This document shows positions 7,282 to 15,937 of a stretch of 64,000 bases of DNA, piece by piece. The stretch comes from Acetatifactor muris (GTDB taxonomy: Bacteria > Bacillota > Clostridia > Lachnospirales > Lachnospiraceae): assembly GCF_024623325.1 (NCBI RefSeq), contig NZ_JANJZD010000008.1:124001-188000 (forward strand). Direction: 5' to 3'. The position numbers and the translations under genes are program-made. Under the pieces are notes generated by a model. That model was not told the origin of the DNA and did no database searches. It saw nothing but the letters and a program-made list of their open reading frames with translations. Numbering within the stretch: the first letter of the stretch is position 1; every line of letters begins with the position of its first letter.

Positions 7282-8484
7282 ATGACCAAAAATTATAAAA
7301 AAACTCTGACCGCCTGCTATCTCGGCTTTATTACACAGGCAATTGCCGCCAACTTCGCACCGCTGCTCTTTTTAAAATTTCATATGGACTATTCTATTCC
7401 CCTGGGAAGAATAGCCCTTATTTCCACGGTATTTTTCCTGACACAACTGATTGTGGACGTTTTATGTTCTTATTTTGCAGATCGTATCGGATACCGCAGA
7501 TGCGTGGTGGCTTCCGAATTATGCTCTGCTGTTGGACTCATCGGGCTTGCGTTTCTGCCCGATCTCTTCCCCGATCCGCTGACCGGGATTCTCCTGAGCG
7601 TTATCGTCTATGCGATCGGGAGCGGTTTGATCGAAGTACTGGGCAGCCCCATTGTAGAGGCCTGTCCTTTCGACCACAAGGAAGCGGCCATGAGCCTGCT
7701 GCACTCCTTTTACTGCTGGGGTTCTGTAGGCGTCATCCTGTTATCCACTCTCTTTTTCGCCGTCTTCGGCATCCACAGCTGGAAATGGCTGGCCTGCATA
7801 TGGGCTGTTCTTCCTCTATATAATATCTATAACTTTGCCACCTGCCCCATAGAACATCCCGTGGATGAAGGCAAAGGCATGAAAGTAGGCGATCTGCTCA
7901 AGGTTCCCTTCTTCTGGATCTCCATTGTCCTTATGGTATGCGCAGGTGCTTCCGAGCTGTCCATGGCACAATGGGCTTCCGCCTATGCCGAGTCAGCTCT
8001 GGGCCTGTCAAAGGCCATGGGAGATCTGGCAGGCCCCTGTCTGTTTGCGATCACTATGGGAATCAGCCGGGTTATCTTCGGGAAATTCGGCGACCGGCTG
8101 GATCTGATGAAATTTATGATTGGTTCCGGCGCTCTGTGTCTGATCTGTTACATAGCGGCTTCCCTGTCAGGCAATCCCGTGGTGGGACTCATCGGCTGCG
8201 TTCTGTGCGGCTTCTCCGTAGGTATTATGTGGCCCGGAACAATCAGTATCTGTTCCGGACGTCTCCCCGGCGGCGGAACCGCCATGTTCGCCCTGCTTGC
8301 CATGGCAGGCGACCTGGGCGGTGCCTTTGGCCCGGGTCTGGTGGGCAATATCACGCAGCATGCGGATAATGACCTGCGAAAAGGAATGCTTGTGGGCTGC
8401 CTTTTCCCGTTGGTATTGATTCTGTCGCTCTTCCTCCTGAAGTCTCTGAGGAGAGAGAAATCGTGTGAGGATACCACTGCCTGA
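7282..8484 (+). CDS. MFS transporter, probably sugar
   Basis: 400 aa from ATG 7282 (AAAGGA 12 nt upstream); an earlier ATG at 7261 has no SD. Twelve hydrophobic segments are seen, with DRIGYRR in the first cytoplasmic loop (motif A) and a second-half GKFGDRLDL motif. The long helices FCWGSVGVILLS and SMAQWASAYAE recall the FucP-like sugar symporter group. Position between an AraC regulator and a GH43 enzyme suggests uptake of a plant-derived mono- or oligosaccharide. Confidence 0.75.
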   Translation: MTKNYKKTLTACYLGFITQAIAANFAPLLFLKFHMDYSIPLGRIALISTVFFLTQLIVDVLCSYFADRIGYRRCVVASELCSAVGLIGLAFLPDLFPDPLTGILLSVIVYAIGSGLIEVLGSPIVEACPFDHKEAAMSLLHSFYCWGSVGVILLSTLFFAVFGIHSWKWLACIWAVLPLYNIYNFATCPIEHPVDEGKGMKVGDLLKVPFFWISIVLMVCAGASELSMAQWASAYAESALGLSKAMGDLAGPCLFAITMGISRVIFGKFGDRLDLMKFMIGSGALCLICYIAASLSGNPVVGLIGCVLCGFSVGIMWPGTISICSGRLPGGGTAMFALLAMAGDLGGAFGPGLVGNITQHADNDLRKGMLVGCLFPLVLILSLFLLKSLRREKSCEDTTA

Positions 8485-8510
8485 GGAAATAAATGCTTCC
8501 GCGAATGCAG

Positions 8511-9920
8511 TTATGAATGAGCTTCCCGCTCTGTAAACCCAAAGTCACGTATGGCGAAAGTTCCGGTTCCGGAATATAGGAACTCCATCGCACTTTCTCC
8601 CTGAAAGCGAATGACTCCTGTAATGCTTTCCCATTCTTTTCCCTGAATGTCAATGGGGATATCTGTTTTATCCCCGGCGACAATCACAGTAAAAACTCCT
8701 TTCGCTTTTCCCTTTATACGGATCTGAATACCGGTTTCTCCTTCAAATAAAAAGTATTTGTATACTGCATGTGCACTGCTGCCAAACCGCTTTATCATAT
8801 GGGTCCTGACGCCCTGTGCCGTTTCCTCATCAAAATAAGTGCCCTTTGCGCGCCTGCAGCAGATACTTTCAGAGGTATCTGCACCGTTGTATAGATTGGC
8901 CGCAATCACTGCCGAATACTTCCCTTTTGCCAGAAGAGGCCCCTGGTTCAGACCACAGGAAGTACATTCCGCCTGGACAAAATCGCCTTTCTCCGACATT
9001 GTGATTTTCTCAGCACATCCCTGTCTGGAAAAGGCGGACTGCTGGGTATGCCGATGATAGAATATGTACCAGGTTCCTTCTATTTCCACCAGAGAGCCAT
9101 GGTTGTTTCCCCACCAGTTACGAAAGACAGTATTACCATTCAGGCCATAATCACCATTGGAGATCAGCACACCCCTGTATCTGAAGGGGCCGTCCGGCGC
9201 GTCAGCCGTGGCATAGCACAACTCATGAGACAGTTGGCTGGAATAAATAAAATAGTATTTTCCGTTTATTTTCCGAATGGAGGAGGCTTCAAAAAAAGCA
9301 TGTCCCTGCAGAGTCTCATCTGTATTCGTATATTTATTAGGCAGAGTAGCCCCAGGCTCCGACAATACCGTCAGCATGTCCGGCGCCAGCTCCACCACCG
9401 CCCCTCCCCGTCCTTTATTTCCCTTTCTCCAGTCTCCGGAGCCAAAACCATAATATAGCCAGACACGCCCGTCCTCATCCACCAATACCGCAGGGTCAAA
9501 GGGAAAATAAGACTCGCTCCACGGGGACAATTCAATCCTCCCATAGTACTGATACCTTCCCGCAGGCGTACTGCATACCGCCACATTGATGCACCACTGT
9601 TCCGGCGGCTTTCTGCTGCCATGGCCATAAAACATATAGTACCTTCCATCCGGTCCCTTTACCACGTCAGGCGCATACATGGCATCCTTCTCCGGATTAT
9701 TGGGGTCATCTGTCTTCCGATAGATGACGCCCTCATATCTCCAGTCTGCCAGATTGTCACATGGCGCCGACCAGCCCACATAATCGTTCATACAAAACCG
9801 ATTGCCATGGCTTCTGTCATGGGATCCAAAAATGTAAAGCCGGTTGTCAAAAACACGGGGTTCCCCGTCGGGAACATATTCGTCCAGCGGAAGATAGGGA
9901 TTCACTGCCTGCTTTTTCAT
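8511..9920 (-). CDS. glycoside hydrolase family 43 enzyme
   Basis: 469 aa, ATG 9920, SD GAGGAG. Residues 1-320 form a five-blade propeller of GH43: an N-terminal acidic residue in GEPRVFDNRLYIFGSHD, YAPDVVKGPDGRYYMFY for the second Asp, FPFDPAVLVDEDG, and FEASSIRKINGKYYF where the catalytic acid Glu is expected. The last 110 residues form a beta-rich domain like a carbohydrate-binding module. No signal peptide is seen, so it acts in the cytosol, likely on arabinose- or xylose-containing oligosaccharides imported by the adjacent MFS. Confidence 0.85.
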   Translation of the reverse strand: MKKQAVNPYLPLDEYVPDGEPRVFDNRLYIFGSHDRSHGNRFCMNDYVGWSAPCDNLADWRYEGVIYRKTDDPNNPEKDAMYAPDVVKGPDGRYYMFYGHGSRKPPEQWCINVAVCSTPAGRYQYYGRIELSPWSESYFPFDPAVLVDEDGRVWLYYGFGSGDWRKGNKGRGGAVVELAPDMLTVLSEPGATLPNKYTNTDETLQGHAFFEASSIRKINGKYYFIYSSQLSHELCYATADAPDGPFRYRGVLISNGDYGLNGNTVFRNWWGNNHGSLVEIEGTWYIFYHRHTQQSAFSRQGCAEKITMSEKGDFVQAECTSCGLNQGPLLAKGKYSAVIAANLYNGADTSESICCRRAKGTYFDEETAQGVRTHMIKRFGSSAHAVYKYFLFEGETGIQIRIKGKAKGVFTVIVAGDKTDIPIDIQGKEWESITGVIRFQGESAMEFLYSGTGTFAIRDFGFTEREAHS

Positions 9921-9950
9921 TGTTTTTTACTCCTCATTTTTCATCACGTT

Positions 9951-11903
9951 TTATTCCGGCAGTACGCTCCGCCGCAGGCTGGTATAGGCCAGCAGGATAT
10001 AAATTCCGTAAATCAGAAAGAACAACGCCAGTGAAAGCGCCACAATGGCTGCGGGGCTGCTCATCCCTGCCATGATGCCAGGCTCCGGCAGCCGGGCCAT
10101 GTGGAAGAGAAACGGAGCTGCGATCAGAACCGGAGGGACAGCAGGCATGGTATAGTAGAGGGCAAACTGACGGCCCAGAGCGCGCTTCATCTCCTGTCTG
10201 GCCATGCCCAATTTCCGAAGCAAGATGAACTGCCGCCGGTAGCGGTCTGTTTCACTGAGCTGCTGAATGGTCAAAATTGTGGCGGCAGTCATGCTGAGAG
10301 CCAGGGCCAGATAAAACATGGGAAATACCGAGATGGCCGTCTGAACCGCCACCTGGGCAGCCTCGTTTGCCTTTGTGGAAACGAACCCATACTCCAAAGG
10401 ATTCACCTGCTTATCATGTTCCATGGCAGCAATATCATTTAGGACATTATACTGCCGCTCAGATACCGGCTGAAGCGTCTTCGCGGCATAGGCCAGATGG
10501 TGGACCGCCAGTCCCGCAGCCGCCTCGTCCGGGACTACCAGAATATACCCCCGGCCGTTCCCCACACCGAAACTTTGGGAGAGATGTTCTGTGTAAACGT
10601 TCCCGGGAGTCAACGTAACATTCCCCAGGGCAATCGGCTGGTGGTAGTCCCCCAGGGGCTCTTCCAGATAGGTCATGCAGTGAATCAGATACCGCCCAGG
10701 CTCCATCTCTACTGGCGGATAACCCGCAATCCGGCGAAGCGCCGCATAGTCGCTCCAGCAAAGGACAGGGTCCCTGTCGTAATTGTAGTAATAATAAACG
10801 GTACGGCTGCTGATGTAATCCTGCACCTGGGAACTGTCGCTCAGGTAGACCTGATACAAAACCGACTGCTCTACCGAAATATTTCCGTTGATATATTCCA
10901 GATAAGGACCGGGGTCCTGGTCCTCTCCCTCGATTCCGAAATAGAGATCAAAGCAGGCGTTTTCCGCTGCTCTGCCCCGAAAAATACCGTTGAACACCAG
11001 CCCGCTTCCTTCAGTGAGCAGTGTGGCAGTGAAGATAATGGAAATCACCGCCATAACCATTCCCATGGTGGCGAGTTTTGAGGCCAGTGTACGGAAAACC
11101 AGCAGGGTCTGCCCCTGATATTTCCGGGCAGGACGTTTCTCGAAAAAGGCGGGAACACCGGAGGCGAAGCTGAGAAAAAAGCCAAACAGAGCGGCAATCA
11201 GACATCCTGCCCCCATGATGCCGATCATCAGACTGCCCGCTGTCAGCAAAGCAGTCCCCGCCACCCCCAGCAGGATGGAGACGCCAAACATCCAGCGGCG
11301 GAGCTTTCCGGTCCGGATGGCCACGCCCTCATTCTGCCGGTCAAAATAGATGAGATCCCAGATCTTCATTTTGCGGACGCGCTTTCGGCTTTTCCCAAGG
11401 GCGTGGAGATAAATCAGGCCAAAATAGAACAGGGTCAGCCCTGCCGCCGGAAAGGAGAGCGCCAGCGTGAAATGATAAGGCAGGCCAAACATGGCGAACA
11501 GAATGGCCCGCAGAATCTGGTAGAGCAATCCGCCCAGCGCCAGTCCCAGGACAAGCGCCGCACCGCCCACTGCCAGGTTTTCCAGGAAAAACAGCCGCGC
11601 CACCTGCCTGTTGGTCAGCCCGATCAGCACATAGGTTCCTAATTCCCGGCTCCGGCGGGAAAGCATGAACCCGGTGGCATAGCTTACCAACCAGCCGAAA
11701 ATGCACACAACCACCGCGCTGGCCAGGACGATCACAAAAGGCAGCATGTCCATTCCCTCCGAAAGCTGCCTGACTTCCCCGGAAAACACCAGTCCATTGA
11801 AAGAATACAACAGCGCCGCGGCCATTACTACAGTGACAAAGTACACCAGATAATCTCTCGCCTGCCGTCTGGCATTGCGCAGGGACAGTTTAGATAACGT
11901 CAC
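9951..11903 (-). CDS. BceB-type ABC transporter permease (FtsX fold)
   Basis: About 650 aa. I place the start at GTG 11903, 8 nt after GGAGG; an ATG at 11909 is also possible but lies only 2 nt from the SD. It overlaps the end of the ATPase gene. It has about ten membrane segments and a large extracytoplasmic domain near residues 280-500, the hallmark of BceB/VraG permeases, which bind peptide antibiotics such as bacitracin and pass the signal to the partner kinase. Confidence 0.88.
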   Translation of the reverse strand: MTLSKLSLRNARRQARDYLVYFVTVVMAAALLYSFNGLVFSGEVRQLSEGMDMLPFVIVLASAVVVCIFGWLVSYATGFMLSRRSRELGTYVLIGLTNRQVARLFFLENLAVGGAALVLGLALGGLLYQILRAILFAMFGLPYHFTLALSFPAAGLTLFYFGLIYLHALGKSRKRVRKMKIWDLIYFDRQNEGVAIRTGKLRRWMFGVSILLGVAGTALLTAGSLMIGIMGAGCLIAALFGFFLSFASGVPAFFEKRPARKYQGQTLLVFRTLASKLATMGMVMAVISIIFTATLLTEGSGLVFNGIFRGRAAENACFDLYFGIEGEDQDPGPYLEYINGNISVEQSVLYQVYLSDSSQVQDYISSRTVYYYYNYDRDPVLCWSDYAALRRIAGYPPVEMEPGRYLIHCMTYLEEPLGDYHQPIALGNVTLTPGNVYTEHLSQSFGVGNGRGYILVVPDEAAAGLAVHHLAYAAKTLQPVSERQYNVLNDIAAMEHDKQVNPLEYGFVSTKANEAAQVAVQTAISVFPMFYLALALSMTAATILTIQQLSETDRYRRQFILLRKLGMARQEMKRALGRQFALYYTMPAVPPVLIAAPFLFHMARLPEPGIMAGMSSPAAIVALSLALFFLIYGIYILLAYTSLRRSVLPE

Positions 11904-12648
11904 TGACATCACCTCCCAACGCGGCAAGCACATCCAGAATCTCATGGTAGAATACAGACCTTCCCCGCTCTCCCCGCAGTAGTTCGTTGAACACCCGGCC
12001 ATCCTTCAGGAACAGCACCCGTTTGGCGTAGCTTGCGCTGTAGGCGTCATGAGTGACCATCAGGATGGTGGCCCCCATGTCCCGGTTCATGGCAGTCATG
12101 ATCTCCAGCAGATTTTTGGACGCCTTGGAGTCCAGCGCCCCGGTGGGTTCGTCCGCCAGCAGCAGGGACTGCCCAGCTACCATAGCCCGCGCGCAGGCAG
12201 TCCGCTGCTTCTGCCCGCCGGAAATCTGGTAGGGGAATTTGGGCAGGATGTCGGCGATTCCCAGTTTCCCTGCCGCGCTCCGTACCCGGTCCTGCACCGT
12301 TTTCGGGTCCATGTGATTCAGGGAGAGAGCCAGACCGATGTTCTCCTCCACTGTCAGGGTATCCAGCAGATTAAAGTCCTGAAACACAAAGCCCAGCCGC
12401 TCCCGGCGGAATTTCGCCAATTCTTCCTCCCCCAGATCGGCTATGCTCACCCCATCCAGCAGAATCTTGCCCGCGCTGACGGTGTCGATGGTGGAGATGC
12501 AGTTGAGCAGGGTGGTTTTTCCGCTGCCAGACGCGCCCATGATGGCCAGGAATTCTCCGGCCTCCACATCAAAGTTCACCCGGTCCAGGGCCTTGGTGAC
12601 ATTGTTTTTACTTCCGTAATATTTCTCGATATTTTGTACCTGAAGCAT
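11890..12648 (-). CDS. BceA-type ABC transporter ATP-binding protein
   Basis: 252 aa from ATG 12648, SD GGAGG 7 nt upstream. Walker A GASGSGKT, signature ISGGQKQR, Walker B LLADEPTGALD and the D-loop are all present. It pairs with the permease downstream, with which it overlaps. Its SD lies in the arm of a perfect 11-bp hairpin (12656-12694), so translation is probably controlled. Confidence 0.93.
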   Translation of the reverse strand: MLQVQNIEKYYGSKNNVTKALDRVNFDVEAGEFLAIMGASGSGKTTLLNCISTIDTVSAGKILLDGVSIADLGEEELAKFRRERLGFVFQDFNLLDTLTVEENIGLALSLNHMDPKTVQDRVRSAAGKLGIADILPKFPYQISGGQKQRTACARAMVAGQSLLLADEPTGALDSKASKNLLEIMTAMNRDMGATILMVTHDAYSASYAKRVLFLKDGRVFNELLRGERGRSVFYHEILDVLAALGGDVSDVI

Positions 12649-12655
12649 AAGCAAA

Positions 12656-12694
12656 CCTCCTTTGCACCTTATGATACACCGGATGCAAAGGAGG
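12656..12694 (-). promoter_or_regulatory. hairpin sequestering the SD of the BceA-type gene
   Basis: On the minus strand CCTCCTTTGCA (12694-12684) pairs perfectly with TGCAAAGGAGG (12666-12656) across a 17-nt loop. The second arm holds the whole SD. No U-run follows, so it is not an intrinsic terminator. It lies in the 72-bp gap between the kinase and ATPase genes. Confidence 0.65.
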
Positions 12695-12720
12695 CGGTAT
12701 CGAATTCATATTGATTTCCC

Positions 12721-13731
12721 TTACAATTCTGTAAGATTCTCCTTTGCGGGAAAGGTCAGCGTAACCGCCGTCCCCTCTCCCTCCCGGGAGACAATACCCA
12801 GACCTATATCCAGAAAAGACGCCAGCTTTCTGCACAGATACAGTCCCATACCGGTAGAACCTCCCCTGCTTCGCCCGTTGCTGCCGGTGAACCCCCGGTC
12901 GAACACCCGGGGCAGCTCATGGGCCGGGATGCCGATGCCGTTGTCCTGAACCACAAGCTGAATCTGTTTCCCAAGGGGCATTGCAAAGAGTGTGATAACC
13001 GGTTCCGCGCTGCGATACCGGGCCGCGTTTTGGAGTAACTGCCCCAGAAGAAACACCGCCCACTTTTCATCGGTATAGACAGTGACGTCCAAATGCTCCG
13101 TTTCCACCCGGACACCGCTTTGAATCAGCAGAGCGCGGTGGTTTTCAATGGCCCGGGAGGCAATTCCCCCCAGGTTTGCCTGCCGGAACAGGCAGTCCTG
13201 TTCCGGATTTTCTGCCCGTGCGTAGAACAGGGCCCGCTCAATATGAGCTTCGATTTGCGCCAGCTCCCCGGTCAGTTTCCGGCGGGTATCCCCGTCCAGG
13301 TCCCGGCAGAGCAGCCGGACGGCAGTGATGGGCGCCTTGACCTCATGTACCCAGCGTTCCACATACTCCCGGTACTCCCGTTTGGAGGCTTCTGCGTCAG
13401 ATACCGCCCCGGTCATGGCCCGCCCCGCCCGGCGGGTCAGGTCAAAAAGCCGGCGTTTGTAAATGCCTTTGGGCGGCAGGGCGCACTCCGCGAACAGATA
13501 TTTCCGGTCCAGGCCGTCCCAGATGGCCTCCAGCTCCCGAAGCCAGGCCCGTTGACGATAGAAATCCCAAAGCTGCGCCGCCCCGAAGACCGGCAGAAAG
13601 ACCAGCAGTAAAATCACCAGAATCCCTGGCTGCGTCCCTGTAAAAAAAAGGAACAGCGCCGCCAGTCCGGCGCAGATCAGCCAGAGGGCGATCCGTCCCA
13701 TTCGATTTGCTAGAAATTCCCTCAGGGTCAT
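12721..13731 (-). CDS. BceS-type sensor histidine kinase
   Basis: 336 aa, ATG 13731, overlapping the regulator stop by 4 nt (ATGA). Two membrane helices at residues 13-52 with almost no extracellular loop mark an intramembrane-sensing kinase, which depends on the BceAB transporter to perceive peptide. Phospho-acceptor His about residue 129 in VHEVKAPIT; N box, QDNGIGIPAHELPRVFDRGF, and a GMGLYLCRKL G2 box follow. Confidence 0.92.
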   Translation of the reverse strand: MTLREFLANRMGRIALWLICAGLAALFLFFTGTQPGILVILLLVFLPVFGAAQLWDFYRQRAWLRELEAIWDGLDRKYLFAECALPPKGIYKRRLFDLTRRAGRAMTGAVSDAEASKREYREYVERWVHEVKAPITAVRLLCRDLDGDTRRKLTGELAQIEAHIERALFYARAENPEQDCLFRQANLGGIASRAIENHRALLIQSGVRVETEHLDVTVYTDEKWAVFLLGQLLQNAARYRSAEPVITLFAMPLGKQIQLVVQDNGIGIPAHELPRVFDRGFTGSNGRSRGGSTGMGLYLCRKLASFLDIGLGIVSREGEGTAVTLTFPAKENLTEL

Positions 13732-14396
13732 AGCTGATACCCCATTCCCCGACGGGTTTTGATGGCGTCAGACAGGCCCAGCGCCGCCAGCTTTCCCCGA
13801 AGCCTGGTCATGTTCACGCTGAGGGTGTTGTCGTCAATGTAGATCTGATTGTCCCACAGCGTCTCGATCAGATCCCCCCTGGAAACGATTTGCCCCGGGC
13901 AAGCCATCAGACAGGCTAAGATCTGCAGCTCATTTCGGGTCAGCTCCGCCGTTTTTCCGTTGGCCGATACAACTCCTTTGGTCAGGCTCAGACACAGCCC
14001 GTCCCCCTCCAGAACATCACTCGGTTCCGGCCCGCCTCCCGTCCGTCGCAGGACGGCCTTGATCCGGGCCAGCAGGACCGGGACGCTGTATGGCTTCGTA
14101 ATATAGTCATCTCCGCCCAGGCTCAAAGCCCGCACCTCGTCCACACCGGCGTCCCGGCTGGTGACAAAAATCACCGGCACAGGAAGAGCTTTCCGCAATG
14201 CGGCGCACAGGGAAAAGCCATCTCTCCCCGGAAGGCCAATATCCAAAAGAATCAAGTCCGGGTGTTCCCGGGCTGCCTGATCCGGTATATCTGTAAACTC
14301 TGTAATTGCCAGAGGCATATACCCCTCATTTTTCAGGAGCAGCGTCAATTCCTCCCGAACAGCCGGGTCGTCCTCAATTATCATGATTTTGGGCAT
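13728..14396 (-). CDS. BceR-type OmpR-family response regulator
   Basis: 222 aa. Receiver domain with acidic pair EDD at 8-10, phospho-acceptor D52 in LILLDIGLPG, T/S in FVTSRD and K in YITKPYS. C-terminal winged helix (LTRNELQILACLM, DDNTLSVNMTRLRGKL) of the OmpR type. First gene of a four-gene module: regulator, kinase, ATPase, permease. Members activate bceAB-type promoters when a cell-wall peptide antibiotic is bound. Confidence 0.93.
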   Translation of the reverse strand: MPKIMIIEDDPAVREELTLLLKNEGYMPLAITEFTDIPDQAAREHPDLILLDIGLPGRDGFSLCAALRKALPVPVIFVTSRDAGVDEVRALSLGGDDYITKPYSVPVLLARIKAVLRRTGGGPEPSDVLEGDGLCLSLTKGVVSANGKTAELTRNELQILACLMACPGQIVSRGDLIETLWDNQIYIDDNTLSVNMTRLRGKLAALGLSDAIKTRRGMGYQL

Positions 14397-14535
14397 ACTG
14401 CCATTACCGTCCTGTCGTTTTCCCTATACTAACACGAAGGGAGCGTATTTGTCCAGAAGCTCTTCTGCACATGGTAAAATGCGTCCTGACTTATCCGCCA
14501 TCAGATCGTTCGCCGTCCTGCCTTCTGACCTGAGA

Positions 14536-14814
14536 ATGCGGAAGCTGGAAGAACAGGCAAAGCAAATTGAAAACGATACTGCACAGACTGATTTGAATGC
14601 AAAGAAGCTTACCATCATTAATTCTCAGATAGATATTCTGACCGAAAAACTGGGACTGGATGTCAATAAGCCCGAACATAAAGAAAAAGTACAGTTGCTT
14701 TGCCTTCCTCTGGTTGATTATCTTGATCATAATCCTGTTGGCAGCGTCAACGACGCAACCTACAATCTGACTCAGGAATTGCACTTACTGGAAAACAAAG
14801 CAGCAAATTCCTGA
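14536..14814 (+). CDS. unrecognised short ORF, possibly a gene fragment
   Basis: 92 codons from ATG 14536, no SD. The sequence is plausible coding (KKLTIINSQIDILTEKLGLD followed by a mixed helix and LTQELHLLENK) and highly charged, unlike a random frame. I see no domain. The preceding frame stays open to 14383, so the product may be the tail of a degraded longer protein. It lies between the BceR-type gene and a decayed XRE tail. Confidence 0.35.
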   Translation: MRKLEEQAKQIENDTAQTDLNAKKLTIINSQIDILTEKLGLDVNKPEHKEKVQLLCLPLVDYLDHNPVGSVNDATYNLTQELHLLENKAANS

Positions 14815-14963
14815 TTCTCAACCGTATCCCGGAGGTATGCACCTTCGGGATATTAATTTCTTATTCTCTTTTTCATCCGTGACGCACTATCATAACCGTT
14901 CACAAATCACCGGACTATTACACACTGTCATAATTATCGTGTTCTGTCATCATTCCGGCAATT

Positions 14964-15023
14964 TTAATCCGGGTATTCTGCAAATAACTCCTGTCACCTC
15001 TCATTGTCTTTCAGCCACCCACA
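14964..15023 (-). pseudogene. remnant of an XRE-regulator 3' end
   Basis: Twenty codons read CGWLKDNER-stop-QELFAEYPD, matching the last codons of the XRE gene at 4300 (CGWLQGNEKWQKLFAECPG). The Trp codon is now TGA. Nucleotide identity to 4303-4362 is obvious. Its upstream part is missing; it is joined to the phosphotransferase gene, whose final codons and stop (HVGG-stop) lie in this segment. Confidence 0.75.
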
Positions 15024-15922
15024 TGTAAACTTTCATAGATTCTGCCTTCCAGATTCTTCACAAATTCATATAATTGAAAAGCATTTTCCGCACAGTGCAC
15101 ATCCTTTTCTCTTTCAAAATACGCCACAAAAAGCAGCTCTATACATTCCATCACATAGGGCACCGCTCTCTTTTCCATTTCGGATAATTCCAGCCTGCTT
15201 TCATACCCGGCAAAAACATTCTCCAGAAATAGAAACCACATTTCTTCAGAGAAATCTGCTTTTTCCTCTTCGCACAGCAGCCCCATCAAAAAGTAACATA
15301 TATCAAAAATCCGAATATTTCTCTGACTTAAATCAAAATCAATATACCCTGAGAACCTGCCGTTCTCAAACAAAAAATTGCCGAAATGAACGTCTCTGTG
15401 AATCAATTGCACCGGCAGACTGTCATACACCATGGCCAGCTGCTCTGTGTTTTTTTCATACGCTTCTCTGCTGATATATTTCCAGTCCGTCTTTTCCAGG
15501 CTGCTTTTCACCCACCCGTTCATTTCGTCAAGCAGACTGTTGTCCCAAAGCCCTTCCACATCCTCACATTTTCTGAAAGCCATATGAAGATCTGCAATAA
15601 TCTCCCCCATTGCGAAAGCCAGATCCGTGTCATTGCCAAAGTGGGAAATGTGCTTACCCGGCAGCCTCTCCGCCAGAAAATAAAAGGAATCCTCCAAAGA
15701 AATATATTGCCTGTTATCGCAGGCAGGCACAATTTTTCCTACCGGAACATTCATGCCATCCAATATCTGAAGTATTTTCAGATTCCGCTCCAATGTCTTC
15801 TGATTCTGATATTCCTTCAGCACATATTGCTCTCCAATCTGCCAGGCCGTCCGATATATCTGTTTCACTTCACTTTTTTCCACACCCCAGTGAAAAAGAA
15901 TTTTGGTTATGGTATTGTTCAC
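15011..15922 (-). CDS. aminoglycoside/choline-kinase-like phosphotransferase
   Basis: 303 aa with the APH fold: an N-terminal lobe ending YVLKEYQNQK (ATP Lys) and FYFLAERLPG hinge, then the catalytic HRDVHFGNFLF and the metal-binding IDFDLSQ. The family phosphorylates antibiotics or small metabolites such as homoserine or choline; the substrate is unknown. The last residues come from the adjacent XRE remnant, so the C-terminus is altered. It follows the YcaQ-like gene by 15 nt and is likely in an operon with it. Confidence 0.8.
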   Translation of the reverse strand: MNNTITKILFHWGVEKSEVKQIYRTAWQIGEQYVLKEYQNQKTLERNLKILQILDGMNVPVGKIVPACDNRQYISLEDSFYFLAERLPGKHISHFGNDTDLAFAMGEIIADLHMAFRKCEDVEGLWDNSLLDEMNGWVKSSLEKTDWKYISREAYEKNTEQLAMVYDSLPVQLIHRDVHFGNFLFENGRFSGYIDFDLSQRNIRIFDICYFLMGLLCEEEKADFSEEMWFLFLENVFAGYESRLELSEMEKRAVPYVMECIELLFVAYFEREKDVHCAENAFQLYEFVKNLEGRIYESLHVGG

Positions 15923-15937
15923 TGTCGTCTGCCCTCC

